A stretch of DNA of 64,000 nucleotides from Juglans regia (GCF_001411555.2 NC_049907.1:38369482-38433481), one strand, 5' to 3'; positions 45,429 to 59,000 are shown, counted from the stretch's first letter. The notes: generated by a model from the sequence alone, not told the origin. Translations and numbers: made by a program.

Positions 45429-48400
45429 TCAGGCTTGAGAGGTGACAGATCCATTTCTTCCAAGTTCCCGCTGTCTTGCACGTTCCATCTTCCGTTTACG
45501 CCATTCCTCCAAAGCTAAGGAACATCATAAATATTCTTAAACTCATGTTCATCACATTACCAATATTGTGTAACAACCCAAGACGAAAATATGGAAGACC
45601 AGAGAGAGTTGATAAAACATAAATATGATGACAAAAGCTTTGACTTCATGTTTAATTGGATTACTGGATTTTGTGAGAGACTTGCGAATCTTAGATTATG
45701 TGAGAAACAGAAATGACCAATGATTTAACATTTAATAGAAAATAGCATACATCTCGACCAATACCAAACCACAAAAAGAACAGCTTTCTTTTAGTTACAT
45801 CCCATGGCAAAGACCACATTTTGGTCCAACATAATATGAGAACACCCAAACTATTTTTTTTTTTTTATAAGTAAAATATTATATTAATAAGAATAGATAT
45901 AGGTCAAGTACACAGAGAGTATACAAGAGGTAACACCTAGTTAGGAGGAGAATACCTAAACTAATTGAGAATCATAGATGACTTTCTTTCTAGAGATGTA
46001 TGTACAAGCAACTTAACTACATAAATGCCGCACTTATTTTAATAAGACCTGAAAATGTTTTCCATTGATAACTTGAGGAAACGTGGTATTATCATTTTGG
46101 ATTGGTGCTACTTGTGTAAGAAAATGAGAAAACTGTAGATCATCTTTTGTTACTTTGTGAAGTGGCCAGGTTTTTGTGGGATGATATCTTCAACTGGACT
46201 GGTGTGGCCTGGGTAATGCCTACAAGGGTAAGGGATAGTTTCAGGTGTTGGAGTGATCTTTGGGGTACGTTCATATAGCTGTGGTGTAGAAAATGATTCT
46301 CATTGTATTATGCCTTTAGATGGAGCGACATGGTAGGCATTTCAAAGAGTGGGAGCGTTCCTTGTATCTTTATCTAGTTCTAACTTCCTAGTGGTTGCTA
46401 GGTGTTTTCCGAGTATACTTCTTGTGTACTTGGACTATTCCTATTGCTATTGCCATAAAATTATACTCTTCCTTGTTAAAAAAATTAATAACTTTTCCAG
46501 CAGATAAGATGAGTGCAATGCTCTACTTGCTAGATATGCAAGCCAAAAACTATAAAAGTGATCCAAAATTCTAAACTCAAAGTCCAAATGTAAGTAATTC
46601 AATGACAATAGTGGAGCACAACTGCATGCCAGACTTAAACCGTGATCTGCAAGATTGTACCAGAAAAGTCACAATTTAACAACAGCTCACAGCAGAAAGA
46701 AATTAGATGACTGCAAACATGAAAAACAGCTGAATCAAGCAACATGACAGGTTTTCCTCTTTGCTTAAGGACAAACAATTTGGATAAAACATAAATAACA
46801 CTACACATCATCCATAACAATATAAGTTTATATTTGAATGATACTAGGAAGTCTGTGCTTGTTTTTTAATTGACAATTCAAAGGTGGAGAGAGAGAGAGA
46901 CCTTTCACGCTGCCAGCATCATTTAGGGAGCGAAAATCTTTTAACCTTTTAGAAAGATCAACTGCAGCAGTTTGCTTTGTATCTTTCTGTTGGACCGTCT
47001 CTGGCTTTGCATATGCTTCTTGCTCAATTTCCATCACCTATAAATGGGGAAAGATTTAACTCAATGTAAATGTACTCGCAATTCAATTATTTTGTTAGCT
47101 GACATGGATCTCGCCAAGGGAGTGTCCTTCGAAGTCCAAAGTTTGGACACACAACTCCACCCACTAGAACTGTATATCAGGTAATCCAGAAGAACTCTAG
47201 TGGGGAATTAAACCTAGGATGTTTGAGTCTTCAACTCATCCCAAGCATATCCTTTGATCACTAGGTTGCACTGCAGTTATTCTAATTATTCATTTGATAA
47301 TGGAAGAAGAAGGGGAACATTGGAAACAAAATATTACATCCAGTCCAAACTTTGAAGCAACAACTCCCGTTCTGCCACCCCATAACCCGAAAAAAAAGAT
47401 CCCAAACGAAAAAGAAAACCAAGAGCGATAAACTTCTAAAATGTGGGAATTGTTTAACTTACAGTAGGAAAAGCCATAATAATGAATGCATCCAAATTAT
47501 AAGCCATACTTACTCTTTTGATCAGTTCCAATGGTTGCATAGCAAGGCGGATCTCTTCAGATTCTTTGATATACTGGATTTGCGCTGCATTTTGAAAATT
47601 TTACGCAATGTATCTGAGTCAATCAGCAACTTTAAAGCTCATCAAGAGATCTAGGATATGCAGGCCAAACAGAGAAAAGGCCCAACTAACATCAAATATT
47701 AATCTTAGGAAAACAGAAATGGGTTATCCAATTACACATAATAACCATTGGTGCATCTTTCCTTTATCTTTTTAATATAAGCGAGTCGAGAGCACTGCAT
47801 ACAAAACCCCACAGAAGAACATAGTCACGCTTGAAGCGAGATATTAATAGAAAGTTAATCAGACTATAAAATCCCATGGCGTTGTAATAGAATGGTCTCC
47901 AAGTTCAAAGAACCTCAGAATGTAGCGAGGACTGCCAGTCATTTCTCTCAAACCCAAAACGCTATTCTTCTTCTTCTACGGCCATCGTACGAATATCGGC
48001 CACAACGCCCTATTCTTAATTTCTTACACCTATGAATATCGGCCGTCCTTCCCCTATAGCTTTTCAAAGCTTAATATTATACTCGCTTAAAATCAGGGTT
48101 ACATAGGAGCACTAGAATACGCTTATTATCGCAGCAGACCCGCAAAATTTATCAAAACCCATCGAATTTAAGATTAAATTCTAATAAACCCAAGCTAAAC
48201 AAAATATGGGTCACCCAGTTAATCAATAACAAGATCAAAATGTCAAGAATCCATTTCTGCTAAATTTGACAAGAACTCCTTAATTCTTCCTTAATCCGAT
48301 AAACCAAAAACGCATTTACCCAATAGAAAAAGCGGAAAAAAGACATTTTATAAAGAAATTCCTCGCAGTATAAAAATACAAATTTGAGAGAGAGAGAGAG

Positions 48401-48561
48401 AGACCAGAAGTGAATTGAGATGTAGAGATTCTGTAGCGGGAAGAGGCCGAAGAGAAGAAGTTCTGAAGCAAGAGAAGAGCAGCGACGACGTTCAAGAAGC
48501 AGACCAAAATGGTTGCGTTCCTGAAGGAGAATCTCACTCTCCATGACTGCAGTACCTCCAT
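45429..48561 (-). CDS. Uncharacterised 149-residue plant membrane protein, 4 exons
   Basis: Minus-strand exons 48561-48405, 47584-47514, 47037-46902 and 45514-45429, all with GT-AG introns and matching phases, give 150 codons including TGA. The product starts MEVLQSWRVRFSFRN, has one hydrophobic segment (about 16-37, ATILVCFLNVVAALLLL), then a serine-rich link, then helical charged sequence (QYIKESEEIRLAMQPLELIK, LSKRLKDFRSLNDAGSVKA, EEWRKRKMERARQREL). I infer a single-pass anchor with a coiled-coil-like basic tail on one face. The family seems conserved in plants, but I cannot name a function. The ATG at 48561 is preferred over an upstream in-frame ATG because the conserved part starts here. 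The third intron (45515-46901) contains two LINE-tail fragments. The gene is divergent from GatB, about 1.5 kb apart. Confidence 0.8.
45854..45955 (-). mobile_element. LINE 3'-end remnant in intron 3
   Basis: A T run followed by ATAAGTAAAATATTATATTA and AGGTCAAGTACACAGAGAG is the inverted tail of the LINE family also seen at 39340 and 39590. It lies in intron 3 of the minus-strand gene, in the same orientation as the gene. Confidence 0.6.
46072..46490 (+). pseudogene. LINE zf-RVT fragment with tail, in intron 3
   Basis: Plus-strand sequence reads, across frames, as WCYLCKKMRK, then HLLLLCEVARFLWDDIFNWT-like and WVMPTRVRD-like segments. This is the same zinc-binding region as the 40800 LINE but interrupted by frameshifts. 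It ends with TTCTTGTGTACTTGGACTAT and a short A run near 46476. It is an old 5'-truncated copy in the opposite orientation to the host gene. Confidence 0.65.
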
Positions 48562-50049
48562 GTTTCTCCTCTTCTTCCTTCTTTTTCTTCTCGAGCTAAA
48601 ATAGCGACAGAATTCCAACAAGGAGTTGCCTCTCTCCCAACAAAGACTCCAACTTTGGTTGGATCTTGCCTCGTGGCCCCGTGGGGTCCTTCGTCTCTAG
48701 TGGGCGGTACCCCTACGTTTAAGCCATCCCAATAGCAACAATTTGCGGTACCGATAGACATTTGTGAGTGGCATTATATACACATAGTCAGTCAGTTTGA
48801 CTACAAGCTTATCTCCTCTCTTCTTGATTTTCTGATCTGTCGCAAAGTGGAAAGACAGACATTACTTTTGACCACAATCTCGTCTACCATTTTCTCTTAA
48901 ATGAATTGATTTAATATTTATTGTAAGTTTCGTAATACTTTGACAGTTGAAATGACCCGTAATTCATAAGAATAATGTTACTATATTTTTTCAATTTATC
49001 TGTTTATATATTTAATTTTTTTTAATAATTAAAAAAGTGACTATTAATTTATTTATATATTTTTTATTTTTTAAAAATATTTAAACATGTTTAAAAAGGT
49101 TTGAAATAAAAAGCAAAAAAAAATATATAATTTATATTAGATGTCACAAAAGAGTGGGCACCTACAATAGACAGAGTAGCACCACTCAATCCATATACTA
49201 TATATTTCATGCTAAATGGATAATATTTATAATTTTATTTTATTTTATTGTTCTTAATCCTTATAATTTTATTTTAAATGGAAATAATATTTATTCGGAT
49301 AACAGGAAATAATAAGTTAACCTTGGGCTAGTAGGGCCTAGGCTACACCGAATTGACCAATTAGGAATGGGTGCGTGTCTATTGGTATTGGGCCGAGTAT
49401 GCTTGTTTGCTCTGTGGGCCATGGGCAAGAAAACTGGGCTGCTTATCAGTTATGTTTTGACTGCGGGCTGAGTGTAAGGCTTCTTCTGTCATGCACTAGC
49501 CTACACGATTTCGGGTCGGTTTCGTAGCTCTTGGGTTAGGCGCTAGGATCGGGTCTCGCATTACAGTACCTGGTCGTCCTGTACTCACTTCTGTTGATAA
49601 CTTACGAACGGATGACTGTTGGTGGGCTGTTCAGCTCTTTGGGTCTCTCTCTGCTGCTTGTTCAGGTCAGAAATGGTTCTCGCCATTCTCCTCTTTCATT
49701 TTTTTTTTTTGTTTCTTCAGACTCTGCACTAGTGCACTGTGCTTAATACGGGGACTTTTTTTTTTTCGTTAACCTGCTTTACATTGAAAGCCTTTTCAGT
49801 TCTGCGAAATATTTTCTGCAAAGTTGTCATTTTTCGTAATCTTAACTGATTTTCAAGTTTCGAGCGTGAAGATATCATCTGGGTGTTCATCGGTTTTAGT
49901 TCTTCTAAGTGACTTTGGTTCTGATTTTAATTTTTAAACTAAACTCCCCCCCCCCCCCCGGGGACCGCCGGGAATATAATTTTGCTTATCATTGCCTTTT
50001 TAATGCTTTTTGCAGACACAGCCTTGGTAGTGTTTGATACTGTGGTTGA
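48562..50049. other. Divergent intergenic region before GatB
   Basis: This stretch should contain the promoters and leaders of the minus-strand membrane-protein gene and of GatB. No TATA box is convincing. A run of 14 C at 49946-49959 followed by GGGG lies about 90 bp upstream of the GatB ATG. An acceptor-like TTTTTGCAG at about 50016 suggests a leader intron. Confidence 0.5.
49946..49963 (+). repeat. C14-G4 homopolymer tract
   Basis: Fourteen C are followed by four G, about 90 bp before the GatB start codon. Length polymorphism or sequencing error is likely here. Confidence 0.8.
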
Positions 50050-53000
50050 ATGAGTTCCATGATGGCTTCCACTTTTTTAAGAAGCATTCAAAACCACCCA
50101 TTGATGTTATACCCAGCTGCATTGTTTATAAGAAAGAAGGTTGTTTTATATTGCACTATGAAAAGCACAGAATCCCAAACAGCCACCCAAGAAAAGCAAA
50201 ATCCCCGAATCAAAGTTCCACCACGCACCCAGACCATAACAACAACCAATAACGTCTCAAAAGATTATGAAGCAGTCATTGGTATAGAAACCCATGTGCA
50301 GCTCAACACTCTCACCAAAGCCTTCTGCAGTTGCCCTTACAATTATGGGTCTCCTCCAAACACCAGTGTCTGCCCCATTTGCATGGGTCTTCCTGGCGCT
50401 TTGCCAGTTCTGAACTCAAAGGTCATTGAATATGCGGTGAAAGTGGGTCTTGCACTCAATTGCAAGTTGTCTTTGAACTCAAAATTTGATAGGAAACAGT
50501 ACTTTTACCCTGACCTTCCAAAGGGCTACCAAATATCGCAGTTTGATGTTCCTATTGCAACTGGTGGTTACCTTGATTTGGATCTTCCAATGGAGTTTGG
50601 TGGTGGGCACTGGAAATTTGGCATTACAAGGGTTCACATGGAAGAAGATGCAGGAAAGCTACTTCATTCGGAAAGTGGAAGTTACTCCCAGGAAATTACT
50701 ACCACCCCTTTGCCTATAAACTGTACCACTTTTTACTAGGTTTTAAACTGCATTCTCTTTTTCTTTCCAATAATATATCTGTTTCACGATTTCATCTATT
50801 TCTAGCATTGCTGTTCTCATGGTTTTAATCAGGTTCACATCTTAGTGATATGATTTATGGGTTAAATTGATTCTATAAGCACACTTATTCTACAATATAT
50901 TGCCTTACAATTGTCCAGCCGAAGAATCAGATAGCATGCATTTCAAAAAGATTTTTTTTTTTTTTGTTTTATTATGGAATAGCTCTTTTCCATAGGGTGA
51001 GAAGAGAACTGTTGTTGGCAAAGGTAGTTTATCTTATAAGGCTTGTTGATATTGTTGATTTTATTGCAGGTTGATTTAAATAGAGCAGGGGTGCCCTTAC
51101 TTGAGATTGTTTCTGAACCTGATATGAGAACTGGTATTGAAGCTGCAGAATATGCAGCAGAACTACAGAGGTTAGTTCGGTATTTGGGAGTTAGTAATGG
51201 TAATATGCAAGAAGGTTCACTTCGTTGTGATGTCAATGTATCAATTCGACCAATTGGGCAGTCACAGTTTGGGACAAAGGTAGTTTACTTCTTTCTTCTA
51301 ACTTGTATTGTTTCCCTAGCAACTAGAAAACTGAAAATGTTTATAAAACCTGTAAAATGTTCTGCTGCATGCAATAAGCTTATTTTTCCAACTTGCATTC
51401 TTAAAATATTTGGAGATTGTTATTTTAATGCTTGGAAATTATCACATTATCATGTTATCTTGGATCTATAACGATAAGATGAGAATACATATGTTCATGA
51501 AATAGACAAATAAAATGATGTTTTACAAGAGATTGAGGAAAATATCATCAACAGGGAAATCTGAAGAGGAAATAGTGTTATTTCCTTGTTTTTGTTTGTC
51601 ATAAATGAAACAAAGCTCCCTTGTCAATCTACTATGAAACTTATCTAGAGAAGGTATTTTTGTAAATGATGCTAGTTTTCTCCTGAAAATAGGCAGTTCT
51701 GAATCTCTGATACTTAGGCCAAGTTTAGGCAGCGTTGATTGAGATGTACATATGTGAACCAGTAATTGAATAAAGATAATATTTTTGTAACTGATGCTAG
51801 TTTACTCCTGAAAGGCGGTTCTGATACTTAGACCAAGTTTAGGCAGCGTTGATTAAAGCATACATATGTGAACCGGTAATTGAGTAAAGAGAAGCAGGTA
51901 TTATGATGGAATCTCGATGTCTTTTACTGTAAAGTAAGATCTGTTACAGAGATACTTTTATAGAGATACTTTTATGCTTTCTATATCTAGATAGTATATC
52001 AGATAAATAGATAACGTGTACAGTAAATAGACTCTTCGTGTACTGTAAATAGACTTAATGTGTAAATAGCAGCTAACGTGTATAGTAAAACCAGCAGCAA
52101 TTAAGCGCTGGCTTCAATGCTCGGTTGTAACCCTTTTCTATATAAATGAAGGAAAACAGTAGAAAGAGGTATTCAGACCAATCTTGACATGGTATCAGAG
52201 CCCCTAGTCTGATATTCATCTCTGTGATCTTAATCCTTGAGTGTTGGCTTGTTGCGACGGGAGGAATTTTTTTTTTCTCGCTGTTTCCGCAAGTTTCTCT
52301 TGCTTTCCTTCTTTTTTGGTATTCTCGGTTGGGAGTCGGAGCTGTCTGTGGTGTTTTCACTTGTGGGCTTGAGTATTTGGTGGCTGTCGGAGTTATTTTG
52401 GGTGTTACGAACACTGTTTTGCCTTGCGGGCTCTTTCTTTTGGTGCCTTCTCGTGGTGGTTGGGCAGCTGTGGGGCAGTAGGCCATTTCTGTGGCAGACG
52501 GCAGTTTCTGTGGTGGTCGACTCCTTCTGTGGGTGGCTGTGTGGTGGTCGGCTACGTCTATGGTGGTTTGTTGGTTCTTCTCGGCACTTTCTGGGTAGTT
52601 TCTGGTGGTCAGCTACATCTTGTGGCAGTCCGAAAGTTTCTGGGTGTGGCTGTGTTGCAGTCGGGTCTCTCTCTGTTGGTTTCCGTAATTTTCTGGGCAG
52701 GTGTCGAAGTATTTCTACTTCGTCCGTAAGTATTTCTCTCCAACAACTGATTTTGGGCCCTTGTTTCGTGAAGTGCCTATTATTCTTGTGCCTTTGGGTC
52801 CTTTATTTTTAGTCTGGGCATTTTATTTTGGCCCCTCCTTGTTACCGTGACTTTGAGTTTGGCTTATTGTGATCCTAATCTTACCACTTATTTGATTGAC
52901 TACTTAAGCATATTTTTCTAAGTGCTTTTCATCATGTCTATTGAAAATACTATTGTTCGTTTTACTGGAAAGAATTTTCCTACGTGGGAATTTCAGTTTA

Positions 53001-56000
53001 AGATGTTTTTAAAAGGAAAAGAATTATCAAATCATATTGATAATTCTACTGAAGTTCCCACTAATGAAAAAGAATTTGCTCAATGGGAGGTCAAGGATGC
53101 CAAGGTAATCTCTTGGTTATTGGGGACGATTGAGTCCCACCTTGTGACCAATCTTCGTTGTTTTACTACGGCTCAAGCTATGTGGGATTATCTTCACCGT
53201 ATTTACCACCAAGATCATAGTGCTCGGAAGTTCCAATTAGAATTGGAAATTAGTACTTATAGTCGAGGCAATTTACCTATCGCACAATTTTATTCTGGTT
53301 TTATTAACCTTTGGTGCGAATATTCTGCCATTGTTCATGCTAAGGTTCCCACTACGGCACTCGCGGCTCTTCAAGCAGTTCATGCTGAGAGTCAACGCGA
53401 TCAGTTTTTAATGAAGCTTCGACCCGAATTTGAGACCGTTCGAGCTGGTTTGTTGAACCGTAATCCGGTTCCTTCTTTGGATATTTGTTTGGGAGATTTG
53501 TTACGGGAAGAACAACGATTATCCACTCAGATGGGTATGACTTCTGAGAAGGTCTTTTCTGAGACTATGAATGTAGTTTATGCAGCACAAGGGAGAGGGA
53601 AGAACAAGTTGCAATGTTTCAGTTGCAAGGAATTTGGTCATATCGCTCACAACTGTCCTAAGAAAGTTTGCAACTATTGCAAGAAAGATGGTCATCTCAT
53701 CAAAGATTGTCGAGTACGGCCTTAGAATCGCCAATCTCAAGCTTTTCAGGCGGTTGTACAGTCTTCTTCTTCATCTTCTGCGCCACCTACTGTAAGCTCT
53801 GATTCATCTGTTTTCACACCAGCAATGGTCCAACAGATGATTGTGTCTGCTTTTACGGCCTTAGGCCTGCAAGGTACGGGTACTAACTCAACTTCTTGGA
53901 TTGTTGATTCGGGCGCTTCTAATCATATGACTGGTAATACGACGGGTCTCTATGATGTTCGTAAGTATAGAGGCATGCAAAATATTCAGATTGCTGATGG
54001 CAGTACTCTTCCTATTACTGTTGTTGGTAATTTGGGCTCTTCATTTCGCGATGTTTTTGTCTCTCCTGGATTGTCTACCAATTTGATTTCTGTTGGACAA
54101 TTGGTAGATAATAATTGTGATGTTCACTTTTCTCGTGGTGGTTGTCTTGTGCAGGATCAGGTGTCGGGGACGGTGATCGCGAAGGGGCCTAAAATAGGAC
54201 GTTTATTTCCCTTACAGTTTTCTATTCCTAATGTTGTTTCTCTTGCTTGTACGACTACTGCCAATACTAATGAAGTTTGGCATAAGAAATTAGGTCATCC
54301 TAATTCTGTTGTCTTGACTCATCTTATGAAACATGGCTTTTTGGGTAATAAAGATTCATTTTCTTCTCTTGTATCTTTGGATTGTGCTACTTGTCGTCTT
54401 GGTAAAAGTAAAACTTTACTTTTTCCTGCACATGGTAGTCGTGCGTCTAACTGTTTTGAGATTGTGCATACTGACGTTTGGGGTGTGAGTCCTATTATTT
54501 CTCATGGTCAGTATCGTTATTTTGTGACGTTTATAGATGATTATAGTCGATTCACCTGGATATATTTTCTCCGTTCTAAAGCTTACGTGTTTTCTGTCTT
54601 TCAAAAATTTGTTGCGCTTGTTGAGACACAGTTCAGTACTTGTATCAAAACTTTACGCTCCGACTCAGGGGGGGAGTACATGTCTCATTCTTTTCAAAAT
54701 TTTCTTCAGCAAAAGGGGATCATTTCTCAGCGTTCTTGTCCATATACTCCTCAACAAAATGGAGTCGCTGAGCGTAAAAATCATCATCTCTTAGATGTCG
54801 TCCGTACTTTATTGATTGATTCTTTTGTACCCTCTAAGTTTTGGGTAGAAGCTTTATCTACTGCTGTCTATTTGATCAATCGTTTGCCTACTACTACTTT
54901 AAATTATGATTCTCCATATTTTCGATTATTTGGCATATCTCCTGAGTATCAATCTTTTCATACCTTTGGGTGTGTTTGTTTTGTTCATCTGTCACCTGTT
55001 GAGCGTCACAAGCTTGCTGCACAGTCTGTCATGTGTGCCTTTATGGGATATAGTCCCACTCAGAAAGGATTTATTTGTTATGATGCTCATGCAAATAAAT
55101 CCCGAATCTCACGGAATGTGATTTTCTTCGAAAAGAGAAAATCAATATTTCTTTCAGTCTCAGGTTATTTCTAATCCTCTTATTACTCTTATTCCCGCTT
55201 TTGATGATGTGTCTTCTTGTATTAAGCGATTTCAACCAGGTATGGTGTATCATCGACGTCTTACCCCTTCTTCAACGCCCCTTCCAGACACTGATCCGTC
55301 ACCTGATTCTATGATTCCTATACCTCGGCAGTCCACTCGGGTTACACATCCACCAGATGGGTATGGTTTTCCTCACACCTCGCTTACTGCCACTCTAGAC
55401 ACTATTTCTGTTCCTCACTCTTATACTCTGGCATCCACCCAAGCGTGTTGGCAGCAGGCCATGCAAGAGGAAATCCAAGCTCTTCAAGACAATCACACTT
55501 GGGACCTTATAATTTGTCCCTCTGATGTCAAACCTATTGGTTGTAAATGGGTAAACTCAGTCAAGTTTCGAGCTGATGGATCACTGGACAGATATAAGGC
55601 CCGTCTCGTGGTTCTTGGGAACCGACAGGAGTATGGTATTGATTATGAAGAAACATTTGCACTTGTTGCAAAAATGACTACTGTGCGGACTATCTTGGCA
55701 CTTGCTGCCTCGCAAGGGTGGTTTCTTCGTCAGATGGATGTAAAGAATGCTTTTCTACATGGAGATTTGAAGGAAGAAATCTATATGTCTCCACCTCCCG
55801 GCATGTTTGCCACACCTTCCTCAGAAGTTTGTCGGCTACGCCGATCCTTGTATGGACTGAAATAGGCTCCGCGTACATGGTTTGACAAATTTCGCTCTAA
55901 GCTGCTTGCTTTTCACTTTACTCAGAGTCAATTTGATTCCTCTCTTTTTCTTCACAAGACTTTTGCAGGAATCGTATTGCTTCTCGTATATGTTGATGAC

Positions 56001-59000
56001 ATTGTGATCACTGGCTCCGATACTGAGTTAATTAAGCAATTACAACAGCATCTCAAGGCCTCTTTTCACATGAAAGATCTTGGTCCCCTACAATATTTTC
56101 TTGGCCTTGAGGTACAACTTACTCCAACTGGTATGTTGTTACACCAGCACAAATACACACAGGATGTTATTTCATTGGGTGGTCTCCAATCGGGTAACTC
56201 TGTTTTTACTCCCTTGGAGGTAAATCTTAAGCTTCGTCAAGAAGAAGGGGAGCTTCTATCATATCCATCCTTGTATCGGCAGCTTGTTGGGAGTTTGAAC
56301 TACTTGACGATTACTCGTCCTGACATTTCTTTTGCTGTACAGCAAGTTAGTCAATTTATGCAGGCTACTCGACATCTTCATTTAGCCGCTGTTCGTCGCA
56401 TTCTCCGATATCTGAAGGGCACCTCTACACACAGATTGTTCTTTCCTAAAGAATCTTCCTTACAGTTGGTGGGATATAGTGATGCTGATTGGGCCGGATG
56501 TGCAGATACTCGTCGCTCTGTTACTGGCTGGTGCATGTTCTTAGGCAATGCACTCATTTCTTGGAAGAGTAAGAAGCAAGACAGAGTTTCCAAGTCCTTT
56601 ACTGAGTCTGAGTATCGTGCTATGTCTTCCGCATGCTCTGAGATCACATGGCTTCGTGGGTTATTGGGTGAACTTGGTTTTCCTCAGCTACATCCCACTC
56701 CTCTTCATGCTGATAATACCAGTGCTATTTAGATCGCCGCTAATCCTGTCTTCCATGAGCGTACGAAACATATCGAAGTCGATTGCCATTCTATACGTGA
56801 ATCCTTTGACAAACATGTGATTACACTCCCTCACATTTCCACTGAACGTCAAACTGCAGACATATTCACTAAAGCTCTTTCTCGGCATCGGCATTAGTTC
56901 TTGGTTGACAAATTGATGCTTCTTGATCCACTAGCATCAATTTGAGGGGGGATGTTACAGAGATACTTTTATAGAGATACTTTTATGGTTAATGTGTTGA
57001 TGGGTGGAGGTTTAGGTCATGGGCTCCACCCCATGGAACCTGTGCGTGCATGAGTTATGTTTACTAGTCAGAAGAAAAAAGGGAGTTTTTAACCTGATTA
57101 TTGAGAAATAAATGTCCAATACATACTTAGAAAATATTCATTTTGTATAATATCTACACTTTCTCAACATGGGCACCTATGTTGGTTGACCTCTTGTTAA
57201 AGCTCATCTTAAATGAGTAATTTTTACCTGACACTGCTTTAGAAGATGGATATTTTAAAGGATTGATTACAGCAAAATGCAATGACTCTTCTCTGTTTAG
57301 TGTGCATTATCATTGGTAGCACCGTATCTGATTACATTTTGGATCTGCAGGTTGAGATAAAAAATTTGAACTCTTTCTCGTCAGTGAGTAGGGCCATTGA
57401 TTTTGAAATTTCAAGGCAGGTTCAGCTTCATAGCCAAGAGAAGGGTGATCAAATTATACAGGAAACTCGTCTTTGGGAAGAAGGCGCGCAGGTTGTTGTT
57501 TCATGTTGCTTTTATTCGAGTCATCTACTGTAACAAGCAATAGAGATATGGTTAACTTGGTCATTTTGTGTCTCCTTATATGCTCCATTAACCTTCGCTA
57601 TAATGTTTAGAAAACAGTTACAATGAGGAAAAAAGAAGGGCTTGCTGATTATCGATATTTCCCAGAACCAGACCTTCCTGGAGTTATCCTCACTAAAGAA
57701 TACGTTGATGCTATTCGTGATTCATTGCCAGAAGCTCCAGAAATGAAGCGTCGGAGGTATGAGAAGATGGGCCTAAGCATGCAGGATGTTCTTTTCCTTG
57801 CAAATGACATTAATGTGAGTCCTCTTCATTATTTAGAAAGTTTTTACTGACTGGGTATTCCCCATTGGCATTTTAAAGTTTGTGCGGTACATATTTGGGA
57901 ATTCAAGGAAAAGGCCAATCAAAAGAATAAACAAGAGGAAGAAAGGAATAGAGTAGAAAATTTAACACCAAATTCATATTGCATACTTAGAGTTAATGAA
58001 ATAGTTAAACAAATACAAAGATAAATCTGGGTTAAGTTGCAGATATCTGACATATTCATTCAATGTTAAAGTGTGCCCAAGGCCTTACAACTCTACTTAT
58101 ATTTTGATAAAAAAAATAAGATGAAAAGCAATAGAAAAGTTGTGCACGCATGTATATTTGTTCTGGAATTGAACCCTCTATATTTGTTCTGCCAAGGATT
58201 TGGTACATGCCTCTTGAGCGTCATAATTTTAGATGTGACAAAGGTCAATTAAGCCTCAAATGCAGTGCCTTGGTGCATTTTCCTTAGTCCTACTTCAAAA
58301 GTAAACATGAAAGCACATTCTCACATGCCTGTACAACCATGTTTCTGTTGCTTAATAGTATCATTTGATATATATCATGCTAGAACGTTCTAAGATATGG
58401 CTCTTTTGCTTAAATGAATGCCGTAGGTTGCACAATTTTTTGATGCAACTATTGCAAAGGGAGCTGATGTGAAGCTGGCTACCAATTGGATAATGGGTGA
58501 TATTGCTGCCTACATGAAAAATGAAAAGTTGACCATAAATGAGATTAAGTTAGTCCCCCGGGAGCTAGCCGAATTGATAGCTTCCATAAAAGGTGGGACC
58601 ATTAGTGGAAAGATTGGGAAAGAGGTAAGAGTCTGCATCTGGTAGTAATGCTTAATACTGCCAATTCCGAATTCATTTTAATCCTTAGATCTTTTGTGCT
58701 TATCATATCTTAGTGTATATATCGCTGATTCACCTGTTTGTCAATATACTGTATTTTTTCTTAATTTTATTTTTATTTTTTTGTCTTGTCAATTACTGAG
58801 GGTTTTATGTGCTATCATTTGTGGCAATCTCAATCAGTGTAAGTGATGTTCTTCGCTTTATTTTTCTACCCATCCCCTCCCTATTACCTGCTAACGTGAT
58901 AGGATCATTAGAGGCTCTATAAAAAATAAGCAGGTAAAATATAATCCAAAACAAGTCCGTATTAAGCTTCTAATAGCATGTGGCATGGGGATTTAACTAA

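Larger units (their letters stand above)
51942..56987 (+). mobile_element. Ty1/copia LTR retrotransposon in GatB intron 2, 3' LTR truncated
   Basis: It has a 5' LTR, a primer site, one long gag-pol and a purine tract, then only the first 35 bases of a 3' LTR. Order of domains is protease, integrase, RT, RNase H, which defines Ty1/copia. It has the same orientation as GatB. Four TAG stops and a frameshift make it inactive. With the rest of the 3' LTR gone, the target duplication cannot be checked, so a deletion has removed its right end. Confidence 0.92.

Noticed and set aside
52237..52812. 191-residue frame in the copia leader
   Set aside because: It is Trp/Gly/Val/Leu-rich and low-complexity, lies between primer site and gag, and has no known counterpart in copia elements.
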